Origin: Streptomyces sp. SAT1
Lineage (GTDB): Bacteria; Actinomycetota; Actinomycetes; Streptomycetales; Streptomycetaceae
NCBI RefSeq assembly: GCF_001654495.1
Contig: NZ_CP015849.1
Location: forward strand, 1,936,501 to 2,000,500
DNA: 64,000 nt
Reading direction: 5' to 3'
Shown: positions 50,620 to 60,980 of the stretch, in pieces
Position numbering within the stretch: position 1 is the stretch's first letter
How the letters are laid out: each line of letters opens with the position of its first letter
The notes under the pieces: generated by a model
The model's database searches: none
Told to the model about the DNA's origin: nothing
Seen by the model: the letters and a program-made list of their open reading frames with translations, nothing else
Position numbers and translations under genes: made by a program

Positions 50620-52218
50620 ATGACTACTCCTGCCGACCGCACCGCCCCGGGCCCCGGGATCCCGGAAGCGGTGCACCGCCGCCGCTGGGCGATCCTCGGC
50701 GTCCTGATGCTGAGCCTGCTGATAGTGGTGCTCGACAACTCGATCCTGAACGTCGCCATCAAGACCATCTCGACCCCGGCCCCGACCGGGCTCGGGGCCA
50801 CCCAGAGCGAGCTGGAGTGGGCGATCAACGCCTACACGCTCGTCTTCGCCGGCCTGCTGTTCACCTCGGGCCTGATCGGGGACCGGGTGGGCCGCAAGAA
50901 GGTGCTGCTCGGCGGTCTCGTCGTCTTCGGCATCGGCTCCGCGCTGGCCGCCGAGTCCGGCTCGCCGGGCCAGCTGATCGCCTACCGCGCCCTGATGGCG
51001 GTGGGCGCCGCGTTCGTCATGCCGGCCACCCTCGCCGTCCTGATGAACGTCTTCGAGCGCGACGAGCAGCCCAAGGCCATCGGCATCTGGGCGGGCGGCG
51101 TCGGCCTCGCCATCGCCATCGGCCCGATCACCGGCGGTCTGCTGCTGGACCACTTCTGGTGGGGCTCGGTCTTCCTGATCAACGTGCCGATCGTCGTCGC
51201 CGCGGTGGCGCTGATGATCTGGCTGGTGCCCGACTCGCGCGACCCGCGCCCCGGCCGCCTCGACCCGGTCGGCGTCGTACTGTCCGTGGTCGGCCTGGTG
51301 CTGCTCGTCTACGGCATCATCAAGGGCGGCGAACTGGCCGACTTCACCGACCCTGCCGTGCTGGCGACCATCATCGCCGGTGTCGTCGTCCTCGCGGCGT
51401 TCATCGTCTTCGAGAAGCGCAGCGACCACCCGTCGCTGGACGTCACCTACTTCAAGAACAAGGTCTTCTCGGCCGCCATGGCCGCCATCGCGCTGGTCTT
51501 CTTCGCCCTGATGGGCGTCACGTTCTTCTCGGTCTTCTACACCCAGAGCGTGCGCGGCTACTCCCCGCTGGAGTCCGGCCTGCTCATGATCCCGCTGGCC
51601 GCCGCGCAGATGATCTTCGCGCCGCGGGCCCGGCTGGTCGTCGACCGCTTCGGCTACAAGGCGACCACCACGGCGGGCCTGGTGCTGCTGGCCGGGATGC
51701 TCGCCGCGTTCGCCGGGTTCGAGGCCGACACCCCGATCTGGGTGCTGGAGGTCGTCTTCTTCCTCATGGGCACCGGCATGGCGCACATCATGACGCCGAC
51801 CAGCGTGGTCATCATGCAGGCCCTGCCCCGCGAGAAGGCGGGCTCGGCCTCCGCGCTGAGCAACACCTTCCGCCAGGTCGGCGGCGCGCTCGGCATCGCC
51901 GTCCTCGGCTCGGTGCTCTCCACCGCGTACCGCAACAGCATCGAGGGCAAGCTCGGAATGCTCCCGGCGGACCTGCGCGGCACGGCGGGCGAGTCCATCG
52001 AGGCCACGCTCGGCGTCGCCGAGAAGCTCGGCCCGCGCGGGCAGGCCCTGGTCGACCCGGCCAACAGCGCCTTCCTGCACGCCATGCACGTGACCTCGCT
52101 GTGCGGCACCGTGGTGGCGCTGGCCGGCGCGGTCGTGGTGGCCCTCTTCCTGCCCGGCCGCACCCCGCGCCGGCCCGAGAACCAGGAGGAACCGGAACTG
52201 GTGGCGGCGGCCGACTGA
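50620..52218 (+). CDS. MFS drug efflux transporter, DHA2 (14-TM) type
   Basis: A 532-residue proton-coupled exporter with about 14 membrane helices. The DHA2/EmrB pattern includes [10 protein letters not shown] in helix 1, [16 protein letters not shown] in the loop 2-3 motif A and [23 protein letters not shown] in helix 5. The C-terminus is a short polar tail. The TetR gene on the same strand starts 137 bases after its stop, and a perfect inverted repeat lies before its ATG, so it is probably repressed until a toxic compound is present. Substrate unknown. Confidence 0.92.
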   Translation: MTTPADRTAPGPGIPEAVHRRRWAILGVLMLSLLIVVLDNSILNVAIKTISTPAPTGLGATQSELEWAINAYTLVFAGLLFTSGLIGDRVGRKKVLLGGLVVFGIGSALAAESGSPGQLIAYRALMAVGAAFVMPATLAVLMNVFERDEQPKAIGIWAGGVGLAIAIGPITGGLLLDHFWWGSVFLINVPIVVAAVALMIWLVPDSRDPRPGRLDPVGVVLSVVGLVLLVYGIIKGGELADFTDPAVLATIIAGVVVLAAFIVFEKRSDHPSLDVTYFKNKVFSAAMAAIALVFFALMGVTFFSVFYTQSVRGYSPLESGLLMIPLAAAQMIFAPRARLVVDRFGYKATTTAGLVLLAGMLAAFAGFEADTPIWVLEVVFFLMGTGMAHIMTPTSVVIMQALPREKAGSASALSNTFRQVGGALGIAVLGSVLSTAYRNSIEGKLGMLPADLRGTAGESIEATLGVAEKLGPRGQALVDPANSAFLHAMHVTSLCGTVVALAGAVVVALFLPGRTPRRPENQEEPELVAAAD

Positions 52219-52355
52219 CCGTCGCGGCCGCGAGACGGGGGACGGCACGGCAGCGGGGGCGGAGCAGTCATACGGGGGCGACCGGCCGGCGGTGGGCAGC
52301 AGCACCGCCGGCCACCGGGTGGACAATGACCCGGTACGACGAAAGGACGTCTCAG

Positions 52356-52997
52356 GTGAGCCTCGCCGACAGCCAAGCCGCCCCGGAGTGCCCCGTGCGG
52401 GGCCGCCCCCGGAGCGAGGCGGTGGAACGCGCCATCGTCGAAGGGGTGATGAAGCTCTTGGAAGAGGGCGTGCCGCTGGCCGAACTCTCCATCGAGCGCA
52501 TCGCCCGGACGGCGGGCGTCGGCAAAGCCACCATCTACCGCCGCTGGAGCGGCAAGGAGGAGCTGTTCGCCGACGTCGTACGGGCCGCCGAACCGCCCGA
52601 CGCCGATCTGCCCGGCACCTCCATGCGCGACGATCTGGTGGCGCTGCTGGAGCAGTTGCGCCGGCGCGGGCTGATCAGCCGCTCCTCGGCGATCCTGCAC
52701 AACGTCTACGCCCAGATGAAGAGCAGCCCGAAGATCTGGTGCGCCTACCACGCCACCGTCGTCGAGCCCCGGCGCCGGATCCAGGTGGAGGTGCTGCGCC
52801 GCGGCCAGCTCACCGGTGAACTGCGCGCGGACGTCGACGTGGAACTGCTCAACGACATCCTCGTCGGACCCATGCTGGTGCGCAGCATCATGCGGCCCGA
52901 TCTGGACCTGCCCGAGGGGCTGTCGGAGCAGATCGTGGACACGGTCCTGGAGGGCCTGCGGCCCGTGCCGCGCCCGGCCGGTCCGGCGCCGGAGTGA
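52356..52997 (+). CDS. TetR/AcrR family repressor of the DHA2 pump
   Basis: A 213-residue TetR regulator. N-terminal helix-turn-helix with IERIARTAGVGKATIYRRWSG, then a helical ligand domain. The GTG at 52356 has GAAAGGA at a good distance; an ATG ten codons upstream (52326) is also open. Placement right after the pump and the palindrome before that gene support a repressor role. The effector is not known. Confidence 0.88.
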   Translation: MSLADSQAAPECPVRGRPRSEAVERAIVEGVMKLLEEGVPLAELSIERIARTAGVGKATIYRRWSGKEELFADVVRAAEPPDADLPGTSMRDDLVALLEQLRRRGLISRSSAILHNVYAQMKSSPKIWCAYHATVVEPRRRIQVEVLRRGQLTGELRADVDVELLNDILVGPMLVRSIMRPDLDLPEGLSEQIVDTVLEGLRPVPRPAGPAPE

Positions 52998-53180
52998 ATG
53001 TGCCCGTTTCGTCACAGAGCGGGCCCCGCACGGCGTGACCGGAACTCCGCGCCCCGCCTCGTTCGTCCTCGTGCCCGTACGGCCGTCACGGACGGCAGGA
53101 ACGGAGCCGATCATCCCCTAGGGTCGTAGCCCACGGGGTGAACGGTGCACGGCAGGCACGGCAGGCAGTGAGGCGACGGT

Positions 53181-54239
53181 ATGGCGCAGCAGGCGTACTT
53201 GACGGAGACGGACGACGGCGGCTCGGGGCCCGAGCGCTCGGAGAACCGGATTCGGCGCCTGCTGGACCGGCTGCTGCGCGGCTGGCGCGGCGACCGCCGG
53301 ATCTGGCGGCGGGGCATCGTCTCGGCGGTCCTCGCGGTGCTGGCCGCGCTGGTGATGCTGCTGCACTCGCACATCCCCAACCGGGTCGGCAACCTGGGCA
53401 GTCTGACGGAGACCTTCCTGCCCTGGCTGGGGCTGCTCGTGCCGGTGCTGCTGGTGGTGGCGCTGGTGCGCAAGTCGGCCACCGCGCTGATCGCGCTGGT
53501 GCTGCCCGTCGCCGTCTGGCTGAACCTCTTCGGCGGCCTGGTCACCGACAAGACCGGCGGCGGTGGTGATCTGACGGTGGCCACGCACAACGTCAACGCG
53601 GACAACCCCGATCCCACCGGGACCGCGCGACAGGTCGCCGCGTCCGGCGCGGACGTGCTGGCGCTGGAGGAGCTGAAGGCCGCCGCGGTGCCGGTGTACG
53701 AGCGGGCGCTGGCGTCGGCGTACAAGTACCACGCCGTGGAGGGCACGGTGGGGGTGTGGAGCAAGTACCCGCTCAGCGATGTCCGCCCGGTCGACCTCCG
53801 GCTCGGCTGGACCCGCGCCCTGCGCGCCACGGTGGCCACGCCCGAGGGCCCGCTCGCGGTGTACGTCGCCCACATGCCCTCGGTCCGGGTGAAGCTGAAC
53901 GCCGGGTTCACCGCGCAGCAGCGGGACCACAGCGCGACCGCGCTGGGCACGGCCATCGCACACGAGAAGCTGGAGCGGGTGGTGCTGCTCGGCGATCTGA
54001 ACGGCACGATGAACGACCGCTCGCTGGGCGCGGTCACCTCCCAGATGCGCTCGACGCAGGGCGCGGCGGGCAGCGGCTTCGGCTTCAGCTGGCCGGCCTC
54101 GTTCCCGCTGGCCCGGATCGACCAGATCATGGTCAGGGGCGTGGAGCCGGTAAGCTCCTGGACGCTGCCGCGCACGGACAGCGACCATCTGCCGATCGCG
54201 GCGCGTGTGAAGGTCACCACATCGGCAACCAGCTCGTAA
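53181..54239 (+). CDS. membrane endonuclease/exonuclease/phosphatase family protein
   Basis: A 352-residue protein. A polar 40-residue start precedes three membrane helices (about 45-62, 78-96 and 99-119), then an extracytoplasmic EEP domain. EEP motifs are ATHNVNADNPD, LALEELKA (metal Glu), VVLLGDLNGTMND and SDHLPIA with the catalytic Asp-His. It probably acts on a phosphoester outside the cell (DNA, lipid or sugar phosphate); the exact substrate is unknown. Tandem CACGGCAGG repeats lie just before its ATG. It is followed by the DHA1 gene on the same strand after 89 bases. Confidence 0.88.
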   Translation: MAQQAYLTETDDGGSGPERSENRIRRLLDRLLRGWRGDRRIWRRGIVSAVLAVLAALVMLLHSHIPNRVGNLGSLTETFLPWLGLLVPVLLVVALVRKSATALIALVLPVAVWLNLFGGLVTDKTGGGGDLTVATHNVNADNPDPTGTARQVAASGADVLALEELKAAAVPVYERALASAYKYHAVEGTVGVWSKYPLSDVRPVDLRLGWTRALRATVATPEGPLAVYVAHMPSVRVKLNAGFTAQQRDHSATALGTAIAHEKLERVVLLGDLNGTMNDRSLGAVTSQMRSTQGAAGSGFGFSWPASFPLARIDQIMVRGVEPVSSWTLPRTDSDHLPIAARVKVTTSATSS

Positions 54240-54328
54240 CCTGCTGGAATACCGGGCCTGAAAGACTTTGTTCCGCAGCTGAACATACAAGTCGCACGCT
54301 GTACGGAACCCACCCCGAAAGGTCTTTC

Positions 54329-55549
54329 ATGCCCCTGGCCCTGCTCGCCCTCGCCGTGGGCGCCTTCGGCATCGGCACGACCGAGTTCGTCATGATGGGG
54401 CTGCTGCCCGACGTCGCCGACGACCTGGGCATCTCGATCCCCACCGCCGGGCACCTGGTCTCCGCGTACGCGCTGGGCGTGGTCATCGGCGCCCCGCTGC
54501 TGGCCGCGCTGACCTCCCGGATGTCCCGCCGCCGGGTGCTGATCGGCCTGATGGCGCTGTTCGTCGTGGGCAACGCCCTCTCCGCGCTCGCCCCCGGCCA
54601 CGGCTGGCTGCTGGCGGCCCGCTTCCTGAGCGGGCTGCCGCACGGCGCCTTCTTCGGCGTCGGCGCGGTGGTCGCCACCGGGATGGTGCCGCCCGAGCGC
54701 AAGGCACGCTCGGTGTCGCTGATGTTCCTCGGCCTCACCGTGGCCAATGTCGCCGGGGTCCCGGTCGCCACGCTCATGGGCCAGCACCTGGGCTGGCGGG
54801 CGACCTTCCTCGGGGTCGGCGCGATCGGCGTGGCGGCCATCGCCGCGCTCGCCCTGCTCATCCCCCGCGACCCCGCGCACGCCGCCCCGGCGGCCGGACT
54901 GCGCGGCGAACTGGCCGCCCTGCGCTCGCTGCCCGTGTGGCTGGCGCTGCTGACCACTGTGGCCGGTTTCGGCGCGCTGTTCGCCGCCTACAGCTACATC
55001 ACGCCGATGCTCACCGGCACCGCCGGGTACGCCGAGTCCAGCGTGACCCTGCTGCTGGCCCTGTTCGGCGTCGGCGCGACCGCGGGCAATCTGCTGGGCG
55101 GGCGGCTCGCCGACCACTCGATGCGCGGCACCCTCTTCGGCGGGCTGGCCTCGCTGGCCGTCGTGCTGCTCCTCTTCCCGGTGCTGATGCGGGCCGGGTG
55201 GAGCGCGGCGCTCGCGGTGACCCTGCTCGGCACGGCCGCCTTCGTCACCGGCTCCCCGCTCCAGCTCATGGTGATGGAGAAGGCGGCGGCGGCGCCCTCG
55301 CTGGCCTCCTCCGCCAACCAGGCCGCCTTCAACCTGGCCAACGCCGGGGGCGCCTGGATCGGCGGGCTCGCGCTGGCCGCGGGCTTCGGCGCGACCTCCC
55401 CGGCGCTCGCCGGCGGCGCCCTGGCCGTCCTCGGCCTGGCCGTGGCCGCCGCCGCGCAGGCCGTCGACCGCCGCCGTCCGACCCCGGTCCCCGCGGCCCG
55501 CGTCGTCACCGGCCACGTACCGGAGGCGGCCGCACCGCTGCACCGCTGA
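54329..55549 (+). CDS. MFS transporter, DHA1 (12-TM) type
   Basis: A 406-residue exporter with 12 membrane helices. The first helix starts directly at MPLALLALAVGAFGIGTTEFVMMG, the signature of the AraJ/Cmr-type branch that includes chloramphenicol and arabinose-efflux proteins. Motif A is in SRMSRRRVLIG and the motif C-like VANVAGVPVATLMGQHLGWR lies in helix 5. GAAAGG is six bases before the ATG. The upstream region is less GC-rich and likely holds a promoter. The substrate is unknown; antibiotic or sugar efflux are possible. Confidence 0.9.
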   Translation: MPLALLALAVGAFGIGTTEFVMMGLLPDVADDLGISIPTAGHLVSAYALGVVIGAPLLAALTSRMSRRRVLIGLMALFVVGNALSALAPGHGWLLAARFLSGLPHGAFFGVGAVVATGMVPPERKARSVSLMFLGLTVANVAGVPVATLMGQHLGWRATFLGVGAIGVAAIAALALLIPRDPAHAAPAAGLRGELAALRSLPVWLALLTTVAGFGALFAAYSYITPMLTGTAGYAESSVTLLLALFGVGATAGNLLGGRLADHSMRGTLFGGLASLAVVLLLFPVLMRAGWSAALAVTLLGTAAFVTGSPLQLMVMEKAAAAPSLASSANQAAFNLANAGGAWIGGLALAAGFGATSPALAGGALAVLGLAVAAAAQAVDRRRPTPVPAARVVTGHVPEAAAPLHR

Positions 55550-55662
55550 GCGGACGCCCAGGCAGGCGCCCGGCCCCCGCGCCGGATGCCTGTCGGCGGC
55601 GGACGGGCGGGCGTCGGCGGACTGTCGGTGGTTTGTCGGTGGCGGGTGGCATCGTCTTCGCC

Positions 55663-56688
55663 ATGACACGAATCGACAAGCACCCCGGCGGCGCGGGGGT
55701 CGCCGTGACGGTACGGGGACTGGTCAAGCACTACGGCGAGACCAAGGCGCTGGACGGCGTCGACCTCGATGTGCGCGAGGGCACCGTGATGGGCGTGCTC
55801 GGGCCGAACGGCGCCGGCAAGACCACCCTCGTCCGCATCCTCTCCACCCTGCTCGCCCCCACCTCCGGCGAGGCCACCGTCGCCGGTTACGACGTGGTGC
55901 GCCAGCCCCGGCAGCTGCGCCGGGTCATCGGGCTCACCGGGCAGTACGCGTCCGTGGACGAGAAGCTGCCGGGCTGGGAGAACCTCTATCTGATCGGGCG
56001 GCTGCTGGACCTGTCCCGCAAGGACGCCCGCACCCGCGCCGACGAACTGCTGGAGCGGTTCTCGCTCACCGAGGCGGCCAAGCGCCCGGCCAGCACCTAC
56101 TCCGGCGGCATGCGGCGCCGACTCGACCTGGCCGCGTCCATGATCGGACGCCCCGCGGTGCTCTACCTGGACGAGCCGACCACCGGCCTGGACCCGCGCA
56201 CCCGCAACGAGGTCTGGGACGAGGTCAAGGCGATGGTCGGCGACGGCGTCACCGTGCTGCTGACCACCCAGTACATGGAGGAGGCCGAGCAGCTCGCCTC
56301 CGAGCTGACCGTGGTCGACCGCGGCAAGGTGATCGCGGGCGGCCGCATCGAGGAGCTGAAGGCCAAGGTCGGCGGGCGCACCCTGCGCGTCAGGCCGGCC
56401 GACCCGGGCGAACTGCGCCCGCTCGCCGGGATGCTGGACGAGCTGGGTATCACCGGGCTGGCGACGACCACCGTGGACACCGAGACCGGCTCGCTGCTGG
56501 TGCCCGTCCTCAGCGACGAGCAGCTGACCGCCGTGGTGGGCGCGGTGACCGCGCGCGGCATCACCATCACCTCCATCACCACCGAACTGCCCAGCCTGGA
56601 CGAGGTCTTCCTGTCCCTCACCGGCCACCGCGCCAGTGCCCCGCAGGACGCCAGCCCCGCCGACGCCCGCGAGGAGGTCGCCGTATGA
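55663..56688 (+). CDS. DrrA-type ABC exporter ATPase
   Basis: A 341-residue ATP-binding subunit. Walker A GPNGAGKT, Q-loop LTGQYASVDEKL, signature STYSGGMRRRLDLA, Walker B VLYLDEPTTGLD and switch His replaced by Gln in LLTTQYMEEAE, which is usual in this family. A C-terminal regulatory extension of about 100 residues follows, as in daunorubicin-resistance ATPases. It overlaps the permease start by four bases (ATGA), so it is coupled. It may export an antibiotic or lipid. No biosynthetic cluster is visible here. Confidence 0.93.
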   Translation: MTRIDKHPGGAGVAVTVRGLVKHYGETKALDGVDLDVREGTVMGVLGPNGAGKTTLVRILSTLLAPTSGEATVAGYDVVRQPRQLRRVIGLTGQYASVDEKLPGWENLYLIGRLLDLSRKDARTRADELLERFSLTEAAKRPASTYSGGMRRRLDLAASMIGRPAVLYLDEPTTGLDPRTRNEVWDEVKAMVGDGVTVLLTTQYMEEAEQLASELTVVDRGKVIAGGRIEELKAKVGGRTLRVRPADPGELRPLAGMLDELGITGLATTTVDTETGSLLVPVLSDEQLTAVVGAVTARGITITSITTELPSLDEVFLSLTGHRASAPQDASPADAREEVAV

Positions 56689-57500
56689 GCGCCGTCACCA
56701 CTCAGATCCCGACCGCCGACGTGCGGATCCCGCTGCGCGGACATCTGCGGCACACCGGCGCGCTGATCCGGCGCAACCTGCTCTGGATCCGCCAGGACCC
56801 GGAGTCCATGTTCGACGCGCTGCTGATGCCGATCGTCTTCACCCTGCTGTTCGTGTACGTCTTCGGCGGCTCGATCGGGCAGGCGCTGGGCGGCGGCCAG
56901 TCGCAGTACGTGCAGTACGTCATCCCGGGCATGCTGGCGATGAACAGCATGACGCTGTCCCAGGGCGTCGGCACGGGCTTCAGCCAGGACTTCAACAGCG
57001 GTGTCATGGACCGCTTCCGGTCGCTGCCGATCGGCCGCGGCTCGGTGCTGTTCGCGAAGATCGCGGTCGAGCTGTTCCGGATGCTGTTCGCCACGGTCGT
57101 GCTGATGGTCGTCGCCGCGCTGGTCGGCTTCCACATCACCCACTGGACCGGTCTGTTCGCCACCGTGGGCCTGTCCGCGCTGTTCGCCTCGTCGATCATG
57201 TGGGTGTTCCTCACCCTCGGCGTCATGCTGAAGAACGCGCAGTCCGTGCAGGCGATGGGCTTCCTGGTGCTCTTCCCGCTCCAGTTCGGCTCGTCGATCT
57301 TCGCGCCGACCCAGTCGATGCCGGGCTGGCTCCAGCACTTCACCGACTACAACCCGCTCTCCACGCTCGCCGACGCGGCCCGCGGTCTGATGCTGGGCGG
57401 GCCGGTCGCGCACGACCTGTGGATCACCGTGGCCTGGTCGGTCGCGATCACCGCCGTCGCGGCCCCGCTCGCCATCCACAAGTTCCGCACCAAGACCTGA
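56685..57500 (+). CDS. DrrB-type ABC exporter permease
   Basis: A 271-residue ABC-2 membrane subunit with six helices. After 40 polar residues with LIRRNLLWIRQDPESMFDALLMP comes the first helix, and then the family motif FNSGVMDRFRSLPIGRGSVLFAKI. GLMLGGPVAHDLW lies near the end. The start overlaps the ATPase stop. Ends 12 bases from the convergent SARP gene. It forms the exporter with the preceding ATPase. Confidence 0.93.
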   Translation: MSAVTTQIPTADVRIPLRGHLRHTGALIRRNLLWIRQDPESMFDALLMPIVFTLLFVYVFGGSIGQALGGGQSQYVQYVIPGMLAMNSMTLSQGVGTGFSQDFNSGVMDRFRSLPIGRGSVLFAKIAVELFRMLFATVVLMVVAALVGFHITHWTGLFATVGLSALFASSIMWVFLTLGVMLKNAQSVQAMGFLVLFPLQFGSSIFAPTQSMPGWLQHFTDYNPLSTLADAARGLMLGGPVAHDLWITVAWSVAITAVAAPLAIHKFRTKT

Positions 57501-57511
57501 GGGCGCGCGCC

Positions 57512-60500
57512 TCAGAACAGGGCGGCGGCCTCCTCCGGGGAGAGGCCGCCGCCCTCGGCGTACGCGGCCTCGAAGCCGTCCGCGCCCAGCGCGCCCCGGA
57601 TCCGCTCCACGACCTGGTCCCGGACATGGCGTTCCATGGCGGAGGAGACATGGCGGGCGGGCAGCAGGGCGTCGGCGGCGGCCAGGCAGCGGGCCGCGTC
57701 CCGGGCCCGTCCGCCGCCGTCGAGCGCGGGCAGGGCCATCGCGCCGACCATCAGATAGAGGGCGCGCATGTGCGGGGCGATGGCCAGGGACAGCGGGTCA
57801 CCGGCCCCCCGCATCGCCTGTCCCGCCTTGGCCAGCGCCTCCTCGGGACGGCCGTCGACCGCGTCCAGCCACGCTTCGGCGCCCAGGATGAAGGAGTCGA
57901 AGACGATGAAGTGGGAGATGCCGAACTCCTCGCGCAGCAGCCGCAGTTGCTCGCGTGCCTGCGGGATGCGGCCGGTCATCCCGAGGTGGCCGGCCAGGAA
58001 CAGCCGGGCGGCGGGCATCGCCTCGCTCCCGGCGCCCAGCCTGCCGTCGATCACCTCACGCAGCAGCCGCTCGCCGCGCTCCACGTCCCCCGCCTCGATC
58101 AGGGCGCTGCCCAGCCGCGACTGGAGCACCGCCGTCTGGGCACGCGCGCCGAGCCGTTCGGCGTGGCCCACGGCCTCCTCGTAGTCGGCGGCGGCCCGCA
58201 GATACCGTCCGGCGCGCTCATGGGACTCGCCGCGCGCGGACAGCGCCTCGGCGGCCCCCCAGGCGTCCCCGAAGCGCCGGTAGATCTCCAGCGACTCGTC
58301 GGCGTCGCGGGTGGCATCGCCGGTCCACTCGACGCGGTTGGCCAGCAGGTTGGCCCGCATCTGGAGGGCGCCGGCCAGTTCGTGCTCGTAGCCGGGGGTG
58401 CTGCGGCAGGTGTCCACGGTCGCGTCGATGACGGTGCGCAGCCGCTCCATGTCGCCGCTCAGTATCACCGCGAAGAACCACAGCATGCCGGGGTAGCGGC
58501 AGGTCTGGGGCAGTCCGGGTTCGTAGACCTCGGTGACGGCCCGGAGCTTGCGCTTGGCCTCGGGGGTCTCCCACGCCTCCAGTTCGGTGTCCATGCAGGC
58601 GAGGTGGAGCAGGTGCAGGCCACGGCGGGCCTCCGCCAGGACGTCCTCGCTCATCGGCGGCGGGGCGTCCGTGCACCGCCGCCACACCGGCACCGCGCGG
58701 CGCACGGGCTCGGCGAACGGGTCGGGGGTGAACGCCATGATGTCCGCGCACCAGTTGCGGGCCTCGATGCGCACGTCCCGCATCTGCCAGTACGTGCCCA
58801 GGGAGTGGATCAGGCACAGCGCCTCGTGCTCGTCGCGTTCGGCGACGGCGTGCCGCAGGGCGGTGCGCAGGTTCTCGTACTCCAGCTCGAAGCGGGCGAT
58901 GGCGGCGAACTGGCCGGAGCCGCGCAGCAACGGGTCGGTGGTGCGGGCCAGTTCGCGGTAGTGGACGAGGTGGGCGCGCTCGGCCGCGGCCCGGCCGCCG
59001 GTCTGTGCCAGCCGTTCGGCGGCGTACTCGGCGACGGTCTCCAGGAGCCGGTAGCGCATCGCGCCGTCGGCGGCGGGCGCGGCCACCACCAGCGACTTGT
59101 CGACCAGGGAGCCGAGGGCGTCGAAGGCGGCGGGCCCGCACACGGCCTCGGCGGCGGCCAGGTCGCAGCCGCCGGCGAAGACGGACAGCCGGCTCAGCAC
59201 CTCCCGCTCCCCCGCGTCCAGCAGGTCCCAGGACCAGTCGACGACGGCGCGCAGGGTCTGCTGGCGGGGCAGCACGGTGCGGCTGCCGGAGGTGAGCAGC
59301 CGGAAGCGGTCGTCGAGCCGGTCGGCGATCTGCCGCGGGGAGAGCATCCGCAGCCGGGCGGCGGCCAGTTCGATGGCGAGCGGCAGCCCGTCCAGGCGGC
59401 GGCAGATCTCGGCGCAGGCGGCGGCGGTGTCCGCGTCGGCGTCGGTGCGGAAACCGGGCCGTACGGCGGCGCCGCGCTCGGCGAACAGGCGCAGCGCGAC
59501 CGGATCGGGCAGCGGCTCCACCGGGCGCAGCAGTTCGCCCGGTACGCCGAGGGGTTCGCGGCTGGTGGCGAGGACGGTGAGGCGGGGGCAGCGGGCGAGG
59601 AGTTCCTCGACGAGGTGGGCGGCGGCGTCGACGACATGCTCGCAGTTGTCCAGGAGCAGGAGCATGCGGCGGCGGGCGCAGTGCTCGACGAGCCGTTCGA
59701 CCGGGTCGTCGTGGCGGTCGGCGACGGCGGCCCGTATCTCCTCGGCGCCGGCGCCGTAGAGCACGGTCTCGCGGGCGCCCACCGCGGTCAGCACCGCCTC
59801 GGGCACCGCGTCCGGGTCGTCGACCGGGGCCAGTTCCGCCAGCCACACGCCGTCGCGGGGGGCGGGCCGCAGGGCCTCGGCGGCCTCCTGGGACAGCCGG
59901 GTCTTGCCGGCCCCGCCGGGCCCGAGGAGCGTGATGAGCCGGGCGCTTCCCAGGTCGGCGCGGAGCGCGTCGATGTCGCTCTCGCGGCCCACGAAGGAGG
60001 TCAGCCGGGCGCGCAGGTTGCTGGGCGGCGCCGCCGGGGCGGCGGCCGGGGGCGCGGGGTCGGCGGGGGCGGCGGCCGGGGTCCCGGGGGCCGCGGCCGA
60101 CGGGCGGCCGGGGGCGGCGGCGGTGACGTACGCGTCGGAGCCCGCGCCCCGCCGCCGGTCCTGCCGCGGTCGGTCGCCGCCGAGCAGCCGCCCGTGCAGC
60201 GCGCGCAGTTCGGGCCCCGGGTCGGAGCCGAGCCGGTCGGCCAGCAGACGCCGTACGTCCTCGTAGGCGGCGAGCGCCTGGGCGGTGCGGCCGGCCTCGT
60301 GCAGGGCGCGCAGCCTGAGCGCCTGGAGGGGTTCGTCCAGGGGGTGGGTGTCGCACAGGGCGGTCAGCTCGGGCAGGGCCCGGTCGGTGTCTCCGAGGGC
60401 GAGCGCGGCGGCCAGGCGGGCCCGGCGCACGTCCAGGTGCCGGGTCTCCCAGCGGGCCGCCTCGGCGGTGCGGTCGGGCAGGTCGGCGAGGGCGGGGCCG

Positions 60501-60901
60501 TGCCACAGGGCGAGGGCGTCGTCGAGGGTGGCGGCGGCCTTGGTCGGGTCGCCGTCGGCGAGTGCGGCCAGGCCCTCGCCCGCCAGGCGCTCGAACCGGT
60601 GCAGATCGATGTCGTCGGCCGTGGCGGTGAGCCGGTAGCCGCCCTCGGCGGAGGCCACCGCGTCCGCGCCGAGCGCCCGGCGCAGCCGTCCGACCAGGGC
60701 CTGGAGCGCGCCCGTGGCGTCGGCGGGCGGATCGTCCTCCCAGACCTCGTCGACCAGGACGGACACCGGGACCGTACGTCCGGGCCGCAGGGCGAGCACG
60801 GTCAGCAGGGCGCGCAGCCGCGCACCGCCGACCGGGACGGCGGTGCCGTCGGGGCGGAATGCCTGGGTGGTGCCGAGGATGCGGTAGCGCACGGGGTCCA
60901 T
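57512..60901 (-). CDS. SARP/AfsR-like regulator with NB-ARC domain
   Basis: An 1129-residue transcription factor. Residues 1-95 are an OmpR-type winged helix, and 96-245 the bacterial transcriptional activation domain (BTAD), the SARP signature. A long Ala/Pro/Gly linker (250-295) and an NB-ARC ATPase follow: Walker A GPGGAGKT at 327-334, kinase-2 MLLLLDNCEHV and LATSREPLG. The rest, about 650-1129, is helical and TPR-like. It resembles AfsR-type pathway or global regulators. The ATG at 60901 starts with the typical MDPVRYRILG. It is convergent with the DrrAB pair, which it could regulate. Confidence 0.92.
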   Translation of the reverse strand: MDPVRYRILGTTQAFRPDGTAVPVGGARLRALLTVLALRPGRTVPVSVLVDEVWEDDPPADATGALQALVGRLRRALGADAVASAEGGYRLTATADDIDLHRFERLAGEGLAALADGDPTKAAATLDDALALWHGPALADLPDRTAEAARWETRHLDVRRARLAAALALGDTDRALPELTALCDTHPLDEPLQALRLRALHEAGRTAQALAAYEDVRRLLADRLGSDPGPELRALHGRLLGGDRPRQDRRRGAGSDAYVTAAAPGRPSAAAPGTPAAAPADPAPPAAAPAAPPSNLRARLTSFVGRESDIDALRADLGSARLITLLGPGGAGKTRLSQEAAEALRPAPRDGVWLAELAPVDDPDAVPEAVLTAVGARETVLYGAGAEEIRAAVADRHDDPVERLVEHCARRRMLLLLDNCEHVVDAAAHLVEELLARCPRLTVLATSREPLGVPGELLRPVEPLPDPVALRLFAERGAAVRPGFRTDADADTAAACAEICRRLDGLPLAIELAAARLRMLSPRQIADRLDDRFRLLTSGSRTVLPRQQTLRAVVDWSWDLLDAGEREVLSRLSVFAGGCDLAAAEAVCGPAAFDALGSLVDKSLVVAAPAADGAMRYRLLETVAEYAAERLAQTGGRAAAERAHLVHYRELARTTDPLLRGSGQFAAIARFELEYENLRTALRHAVAERDEHEALCLIHSLGTYWQMRDVRIEARNWCADIMAFTPDPFAEPVRRAVPVWRRCTDAPPPMSEDVLAEARRGLHLLHLACMDTELEAWETPEAKRKLRAVTEVYEPGLPQTCRYPGMLWFFAVILSGDMERLRTVIDATVDTCRSTPGYEHELAGALQMRANLLANRVEWTGDATRDADESLEIYRRFGDAWGAAEALSARGESHERAGRYLRAAADYEEAVGHAERLGARAQTAVLQSRLGSALIEAGDVERGERLLREVIDGRLGAGSEAMPAARLFLAGHLGMTGRIPQAREQLRLLREEFGISHFIVFDSFILGAEAWLDAVDGRPEEALAKAGQAMRGAGDPLSLAIAPHMRALYLMVGAMALPALDGGGRARDAARCLAAADALLPARHVSSAMERHVRDQVVERIRGALGADGFEAAYAEGGGLSPEEAAALF

Positions 60902-60980
60902 TGTCCCCGGGGACGCCCCGGAGCCGCTCGGGGGTTTCCCCGTGGCGGAAAGCGGCGGGAAAGCGGCGGGGACAGGCGTC